Shown here: piece after piece, positions 59,972 to 64,000 of the stretch
How the letters are laid out: each line of letters begins with the position of its first letter
How positions within the stretch are numbered: the stretch's first letter is position 1
Source: Gammaproteobacteria bacterium
GTDB taxonomy: Bacteria; Pseudomonadota; Gammaproteobacteria; Burkholderiales; Rhodocyclaceae
Assembly: GCA_029289235.1 (NCBI GenBank)
Contig: JARFTZ010000060.1
Coordinates: forward strand, 1-64,000
Direction of reading: 5' to 3'
Length of the DNA: 64,000 nt
The notes under the pieces: model-generated
Told to the model about the DNA's origin: nothing
The model's input: only the letters and a program-made list of their open reading frames with translations
Database searches by the model: none
Made by a program: the position numbers and the translations under genes

Positions 59972-60099
59972 AAATCGCACCAGAAAACGAATCCGACGGG
60001 ACCGCGGCGCTCACTCAAAACCGGCCTAAACCCGTAAAATTGCGCCCCCTGCTCTTGAGACAATACTTCTGAAAGCATCACCTCCGAGCCCGCAACACC

Positions 60100-60825
60100 A
60101 TGCCCATCGAAATCATTGAAACCCGCCGCCTGTACCGGCAGATCGCCGACCAGATTGCCAGCCTGATCGCTTCCGGCGAATACACGCCGGGAATGCGTCT
60201 GCCGGCCGAACGCCTGCTGGCCGAGCAGCTCAGCGTCAGCCGGCCGAGCGTGCGCGAAGCCCTGATCGCCCTGGAGGTTGAAGGCTGGGTCGACATCCGT
60301 GGCGGTACCGGGGTATTCGTTCGCGGTCGCCCGCCCGCCGCCGCGGCGGGGGAACCGCAGCCGGATGTAGCCGAACGCCAGGAGCCGGCGCCGGTCGGGC
60401 CGATCGAACTGCTCGACGCGCGCGACATGGTCGAACCGGAAGTCGCCGCCCTTGCCGCAAAGAACGGCACCGAAGAGACGATCGGAACGCTCTCGCGCAT
60501 CCTCGGCGAGATGGTCTGCTGCGCCTCGACCGATCCGCGCCACATGGATCTCGACCACCAGTTCCACGCTTCGCTCGCCGATGCCACCGGCAACGGGGCG
60601 CTGGTGCAGGTCATGGAGACCTTGTGGGCGATGCGCCTCGCACCGCTCTACGTGCAACTGCAGAACCATTTCCACAACGAAGCCGTCTGGCAGCAGGCGA
60701 TCCTCGAACACCGCGAGATCTACGAGGCGGTCAGGAACCACGACGCCAAGACAGCGCGCGCCGCGATGCACCGCCACGTGGCAAACGCGCGGAAGCGTTA
60801 CGTCTCCAACTGGCAGGAATCCTGA
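60100..60825 (+). CDS. GntR/FadR-family regulator (FCD), copy 1
   Basis: 241 residues. The winged helix (RLYRQIADQIASLIASGEYTPG..LPAERLLAEQLSVSRPSVREAL) occupies residues 7-75, and an Ala/Pro-rich linker leads to an FCD domain with EMV...DHQFHASLADATGN, EHREIYEAV and HVANAR metal residues. FadR-type FCD regulators respond to organic acids. It is tandem with a close paralog 33 bp downstream. Target genes unknown; the copper operon is 128 bp upstream on the same strand. Confidence 0.9.
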   Translation: MPIEIIETRRLYRQIADQIASLIASGEYTPGMRLPAERLLAEQLSVSRPSVREALIALEVEGWVDIRGGTGVFVRGRPPAAAAGEPQPDVAERQEPAPVGPIELLDARDMVEPEVAALAAKNGTEETIGTLSRILGEMVCCASTDPRHMDLDHQFHASLADATGNGALVQVMETLWAMRLAPLYVQLQNHFHNEAVWQQAILEHREIYEAVRNHDAKTARAAMHRHVANARKRYVSNWQES

Positions 60826-60858
60826 CCCACCTTTTTTTCCACTACGCTTTTCCAGCCA

Positions 60859-61572
60859 ATGCCTTTCGAATCGATCGACACCCGCCGCCTGTACCGCCAG
60901 ATTGCCGACCAGATCATCCGCCTGATCGACGCCGGCGAATACAAGCCGGGGGAACGACTGCCAGCCGAACGCGTGCTGGCCGAGCGCCTGGCGGTCAGCC
61001 GGCCGACCGTGCGCGAAGCGCTGATCGCGCTGGAGGTTGAGGCACGCGTGGAGATTCGCGGCGGATCCGGGGTATTCGTCCTCAACCGCCCGGCGCCCGT
61101 CTCGTCCCGAGAAACGGCGACGACCCACGGCATACCGACACCCGGCCCGTTCGAAGTTCTCTTCGCCCGCGACCTGATCGAACCGGATATCGCCGCGCTG
61201 GCCGCGAAGAACGCCACCGAACGACATCTGTCCGCGCTGGCGCAAGCGCTCGGTGAAATGGTCTGCTGCTCGGCCGGTGACATCAAGCGCCTCGAATACG
61301 ACCGGGAATTCCATTTCGCCCTTGCCGAAGCCTCCGGCAACAGCGCCTTGCTGCTGGCGATCCAGGCGTTGTGGACAACGCGTGTGCAACCCGTTTATCT
61401 GTGCCTGGAAGACCATTTCCATTCCGAGCAGGTCTGGCAGCGTGCCATCATCGAACACAGGGAAATCCTCGAAGCGATCAAGCACGGCGACGCCAAGGCC
61501 GCGCGCCTGGCGATGCATCGACACATGCGCAACGTCCGCACCCGCTTCTCCTCGGCCTGGCGCGAGGAGTAA
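60859..61572 (+). CDS. GntR/FadR-family regulator (FCD), copy 2
   Basis: 237 residues, closely similar to the previous gene (shared TRRLYRQIADQI, REALIALEVE, EMVCCS/EMVCCA). HTH 7-75, FCD with DREFHFALAEASGN, EHREILEAI and HMRNVR. The recent tandem duplication suggests divergence of effector specificity. The ychJ gene begins 7 bp after the stop. Confidence 0.9.
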   Translation: MPFESIDTRRLYRQIADQIIRLIDAGEYKPGERLPAERVLAERLAVSRPTVREALIALEVEARVEIRGGSGVFVLNRPAPVSSRETATTHGIPTPGPFEVLFARDLIEPDIAALAAKNATERHLSALAQALGEMVCCSAGDIKRLEYDREFHFALAEASGNSALLLAIQALWTTRVQPVYLCLEDHFHSEQVWQRAIIEHREILEAIKHGDAKAARLAMHRHMRNVRTRFSSAWREE

Positions 61573-61579
61573 GCGCCGA

Positions 61580-61996
61580 ATGGGAGCGACAAAGCCAGAC
61601 GGCGCCGACTGCCCGTGCGGCAGCGGGCTGGACTACCGCAAGTGCTGCCACCCCTACCACGATGGCTGCCCCGCCCCCACCGCCGAAGCGCTGATGCGTT
61701 CGCGCTACAGCGCCTACGTCAAACGCCTCGCGCCTTATCTCCTCGCCACCTGGGATGCGCCAACGCGCCCGCCGGCGCTCGATCTGGATGACGACACCCG
61801 CTGGCTCGGCCTTGAGGTAAAACGCCACGCAGCGATCGGGGATGACGCCGCGATCGTCGAATTCGTCGCCCGCTACAAAGTCGCCGGACGCGCCTTCCGG
61901 CTGCACGAAACCAGCCGCTTCGTACGCCGCGACGGGCGCTGGTACTACGTCGACGGCGAGTTCCCCGGGCCCGACGGGCGGCAGAAGAAACGCTGA
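61580..61996 (+). CDS. ychJ: YchJ/UPF0225 family protein with SEC-C motif
   Basis: 138 residues from MGATKPDGADCPCGSG. The N-terminal zinc-binding motif C-P-C-G-S-G-x5-C-C (CPCGSGLDYRKCCHPYH) is a SEC-C domain, followed by the YchJ M domain with LMRSRYSAYV and YKVAGRAFRLHETSRFVR. Role unknown. The stop overlaps the pseudouridine synthase ATG by one base. A longer frame starting at 61253 overlaps the regulator and is a shadow. Confidence 0.9.
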   Translation: MGATKPDGADCPCGSGLDYRKCCHPYHDGCPAPTAEALMRSRYSAYVKRLAPYLLATWDAPTRPPALDLDDDTRWLGLEVKRHAAIGDDAAIVEFVARYKVAGRAFRLHETSRFVRRDGRWYYVDGEFPGPDGRQKKR

Positions 61997-62733
61997 TGCC
62001 GGAGACCTTGCCGATCCTCTACCGCGACGAGCACCTGGTCGCCGTACACAAACCGTCAGGACTCCTGGTGCATCGCACCTGTCTCGACCGCCACGAAACC
62101 CGCTTCGCGGTGCAGATCCTGCGCGACCAGCTCGGCCAGCACGTGCATCCCGTTCACCGGCTCGACCGCGGCACCTCCGGCGTGCTGCTCTTTGCCCTCG
62201 ATCGTGACGTCTGCAGCCGCCTTGCCGCGCAATTCGAAACTCAGCAGGTGGAAAAAACCTACCTCGCCGTCGTGCGCGGTCACCCCGCCCCGGAAGGCAT
62301 CATCGACCATCCGCTGACCCGCCAGTTCGACGCCTACGAATTCCGCCCCGAGGAAGCCACCGACGAAGCACAGGACGCCGTCACCCGTTTTCGCCGCCTG
62401 GCCACGACCGAGCTTCCCTATGCAGTCGATCGCTATCCGAGCAGTCGCTACGCCCTGCTCGAACTTGCGCCGCTGACCGGGCGCCGGCACCAGATCCGTC
62501 GTCATCTCAAGCACATCGCCCACCCGATCATCGGCGACGCGACCTACGGCAAGGGACGCCACAACCGGCTGTTCCAGGAACTGTTCGGCTGCCACCGCCT
62601 GCTGCTGGCCTGCCGGGAAATCCGTTTCATCCACCCGCTCAGCGGCGAGACCATCGTCGTCACCGCACCACTTGCACCGGATTTCGCCAGCGTCATCGAC
62701 GCGCTCGGCTGGAGTTCGGCGGTCGCCGCTTAA
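61996..62733 (+). CDS. truC: tRNA pseudouridine synthase C-like (TruC)
   Basis: 245 residues. The RluA-family catalytic motif HRLDRGTSG (Asp nucleophile near residue 54) is present. KTYLAVVRG, LAPLTGRRHQIRRHLKHIAHPIIGD and YGKGRHNRLFQELFG are TruC landmarks. It makes pseudouridine-65 in tRNA. Overlaps ychJ stop by one base and its own stop overlaps the tilS stop by 4 bp on the other strand. Confidence 0.9.
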   Translation: MPETLPILYRDEHLVAVHKPSGLLVHRTCLDRHETRFAVQILRDQLGQHVHPVHRLDRGTSGVLLFALDRDVCSRLAAQFETQQVEKTYLAVVRGHPAPEGIIDHPLTRQFDAYEFRPEEATDEAQDAVTRFRRLATTELPYAVDRYPSSRYALLELAPLTGRRHQIRRHLKHIAHPIIGDATYGKGRHNRLFQELFGCHRLLLACREIRFIHPLSGETIVVTAPLAPDFASVIDALGWSSAVAA

Positions 62734-64000
62734 TCTTTTTCCCAGACGGGCAGAATCCCTGCTTCGCCGTCGGGACAGGCGAACGCCACATCGACACCGA
62801 TCCCGCCTACCCAGGCGAGCCGTCCGTCAACCCAAAGGAACGGCAGGCGCGGTCGTTCCCACGGCGGCACGCCACCTTCCTGCAACAGATTGCGCAAGGT
62901 TCGGCGCGGACGCCTCGCATCGGGCTGCAAACGCTCGCCGCCCTGTCTGGGCGCCAACGAGACGCCCGCACCGGCCAGCAATGCACGGTTAAGTCCCTGC
63001 CCTGTCGATTCGAGAAAACGAACGCGCCCGCCCGCCCACGGCATGCAAGCCTGTCCCGACCAGGCCAGCGGCCCGCTCGCCGGCAACCGACGCAGCGGCA
63101 GCACATGCACTTCGCCGCGATAAACGTGCAGTTCGCCTTCCGCTGTCGCCACACAGACTTCCGACAGCGTATCGGCCGTCGCCAGTTGCGCCAGCGCTTC
63201 GTCAATCCACGCCGTATCCGGCGCCTGAAAGCCGGCCCGCTGCCAGACATGGCGCAACAGGTTGCGCGCGCGTTCTCGCGGCAGCGCGTTGACCGCAGCC
63301 AGCGCCAGCCGCCCGCTCGGCGTTGCAACGGCCTTCCGGTCGATTTCGGCCAGATCGTCGAGCAGCGTGGTCGCTGCGGCGAAGTGCCGGGCGGCGCGGG
63401 CCAGCGAACGCCCCGCACCGGGAAAGGAGACTTCGAGCCGCGGAAAAATCTCATGGCGCAGGAAATTGCGCCGGAAGTGCCGGTCGGCGTTGCTCTCATC
63501 GTCGATCCAGCGCAATCCATGTGCTTCGGCGTAGGCCTCAATCGCCGCGCGCGGCACATCAAGCAACGGACGCACCAGCGCCGGCCCACGCGCCTGCGGC
63601 CGCTCGTCAAGCATCCCCGCCGCCCCGGCGACGCCCGCGCCGCGTAGCAGGTTGAGCAACATCGTTTCGGCCTGGTCGTCGCGATGGTGCGCCAGCGCCA
63701 GCCAGTCCGCCCCGCAAGCGGCAAAGACGCCGTGCCGCAGCCGCCGCGCCGCTGCTTCCAGTCCTTCGCCGGTATCACGGGGAACCTGCACGCGCACCAC
63801 CTCCACGGGAACGGCGAGTCCGTTGCAGAGTTGGATACAGAAATCGGCCCAGGCACCGGCATGGGGACTCAGCCCGTGATGGACATGAACCGCTTCGAGA
63901 CGGGTTGCTGCTCCCAGGCGGGGCATCACTCCGCACAGCGCATGCAGGAGCACGACTGAATCCATCCCGCCGGACAAGCCGACGCAGACGCACCCCCCCC
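62730..64000 (-). CDS. tilS: tRNA(Ile)-lysidine synthetase, 5' end off window
   Basis: The in-window part codes about 422 residues. The PP-loop ATPase motif GLSGGMDSVVLLHAL lies at the right edge, followed by HHGLSPHAGAWADFC, ALAHHRDDQAETMLLNLLRG and the RRNFLRHEIFPRLE block, then TilS C-terminal domains ending CPDGEAGILPVW. It modifies C34 of tRNA-Ile(CAU) to lysidine. The frame is open to position 64000 and ends in eight consecutive G residues on this strand, so the true start is outside the window. Confidence 0.93.
   Translation of the reverse strand, partial: GGCVCVGLSGGMDSVVLLHALCGVMPRLGAATRLEAVHVHHGLSPHAGAWADFCIQLCNGLAVPVEVVRVQVPRDTGEGLEAAARRLRHGVFAACGADWLALAHHRDDQAETMLLNLLRGAGVAGAAGMLDERPQARGPALVRPLLDVPRAAIEAYAEAHGLRWIDDESNADRHFRRNFLRHEIFPRLEVSFPGAGRSLARAARHFAAATTLLDDLAEIDRKAVATPSGRLALAAVNALPRERARNLLRHVWQRAGFQAPDTAWIDEALAQLATADTLSEVCVATAEGELHVYRGEVHVLPLRRLPASGPLAWSGQACMPWAGGRVRFLESTGQGLNRALLAGAGVSLAPRQGGERLQPDARRPRRTLRNLLQEGGVPPWERPRLPFLWVDGRLAWVGGIGVDVAFACPDGEAGILPVWEKD

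Noticed and set aside
1-64000. CRISPR arrays, integrases, prophage or insertion sequences
   Set aside because: No regularly spaced direct repeats and no transposase, integrase or phage structural genes were recognised in any frame.

Overview
The window reads as a contiguous piece of a GC-rich (low 60s percent by eye) Gram-negative chromosome, most likely a betaproteobacterium of the Rhodocyclales type. This rests on gene style and content: TRAP transporters, two TonB-ExbB-ExbD sets, a cyanophycin synthetase pair next to an ABC exporter and DUF1854 gene, a two-domain NirDL-like siroheme decarboxylase, and SCO1/PCuAC copper genes. The taxonomic call is an inference. There are no rRNA genes, phage, transposases or CRISPR arrays. 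Two tRNA-Leu genes are present.

Layout. (1) 1-11.6 kb: a sugar-acid catabolic locus. A minus-strand operon carries uxuB, uxuA, a yiaL-like gene, a Gfo/Idh/MocA dehydrogenase, a dlgD-like reductase and an idnD-like dehydrogenase. Downstream lie a D-2-hydroxyacid dehydrogenase and a partial zinc alcohol dehydrogenase. A divergent GntR/FCD regulator and a DctPQM-type TRAP transporter complete it. Two operator types are visible: GTATAC repeats at the gntR-uxuB divide, and GGAACG-N-CGTTCC palindromes at both ends of the locus. (2) 11.7-19.3 kb: housekeeping genes (rlmD, HDOD signalling protein, GIY-YIG protein, MBL hydrolase, lipoprotein, mnmD) and a polar amino-acid ABC transporter. (3) 19.4-38 kb: an iron island with several Fur-box-like sites. 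It holds feoA-feoA-feoB-feoC-gpx, two tRNA-Leu, tonB-exbB-exbD, an outer-membrane protein, a fecI sigma-factor remnant and an unusual cluster. That cluster contains a 22-residue Cys/Lys peptide, two DUF2325 coiled-coil proteins, a coiled-coil-only protein, two small unknown proteins and a ribosomal protein S4 paralog without cysteines. It is followed by an AraC regulator and a FepA-type siderophore receptor operon with esterase, DUF3649, PepSY and DUF3325 genes.

(4) 38-42.3 kb: MgtC/DUF4010 membrane protein, HxlR regulator with qorB, a ZIP metal transporter and a VanZ-like protein. (5) 42.3-47.6 kb: a cobalamin/cobalt locus on the minus strand with two cobalamin riboswitches. One precedes cbiM-cbiN; the other precedes an apparently exported CbiZ amidohydrolase, a small membrane protein and a second tonB-exbB-exbD set. 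(6) 47.8-55.5 kb: a cyanophycin module with an ABC exporter carrying an N-terminal cytoplasmic/zinc-ribbon region, DUF1854, a short CphA-like protein and full-length CphA. (7) 55.5-56 kb: a structured palindromic element with 41-bp perfect inverted repeats. (8) 56-64 kb: NirDL-like protein, amino-acid-type binding protein, copper-delivery genes, tandem FadR-type regulators, ychJ, truC and a 5'-truncated tilS.

The strongest candidate for an undescribed system is the DUF2325/S4-paralog cluster at 26.7-31.5 kb. It sits among Fur boxes and iron-uptake genes but contains no recognisable transporter or enzyme. The short CphA-like protein with its ABC exporter and DUF1854 partner, and the signal-peptide-bearing CbiZ, come next.
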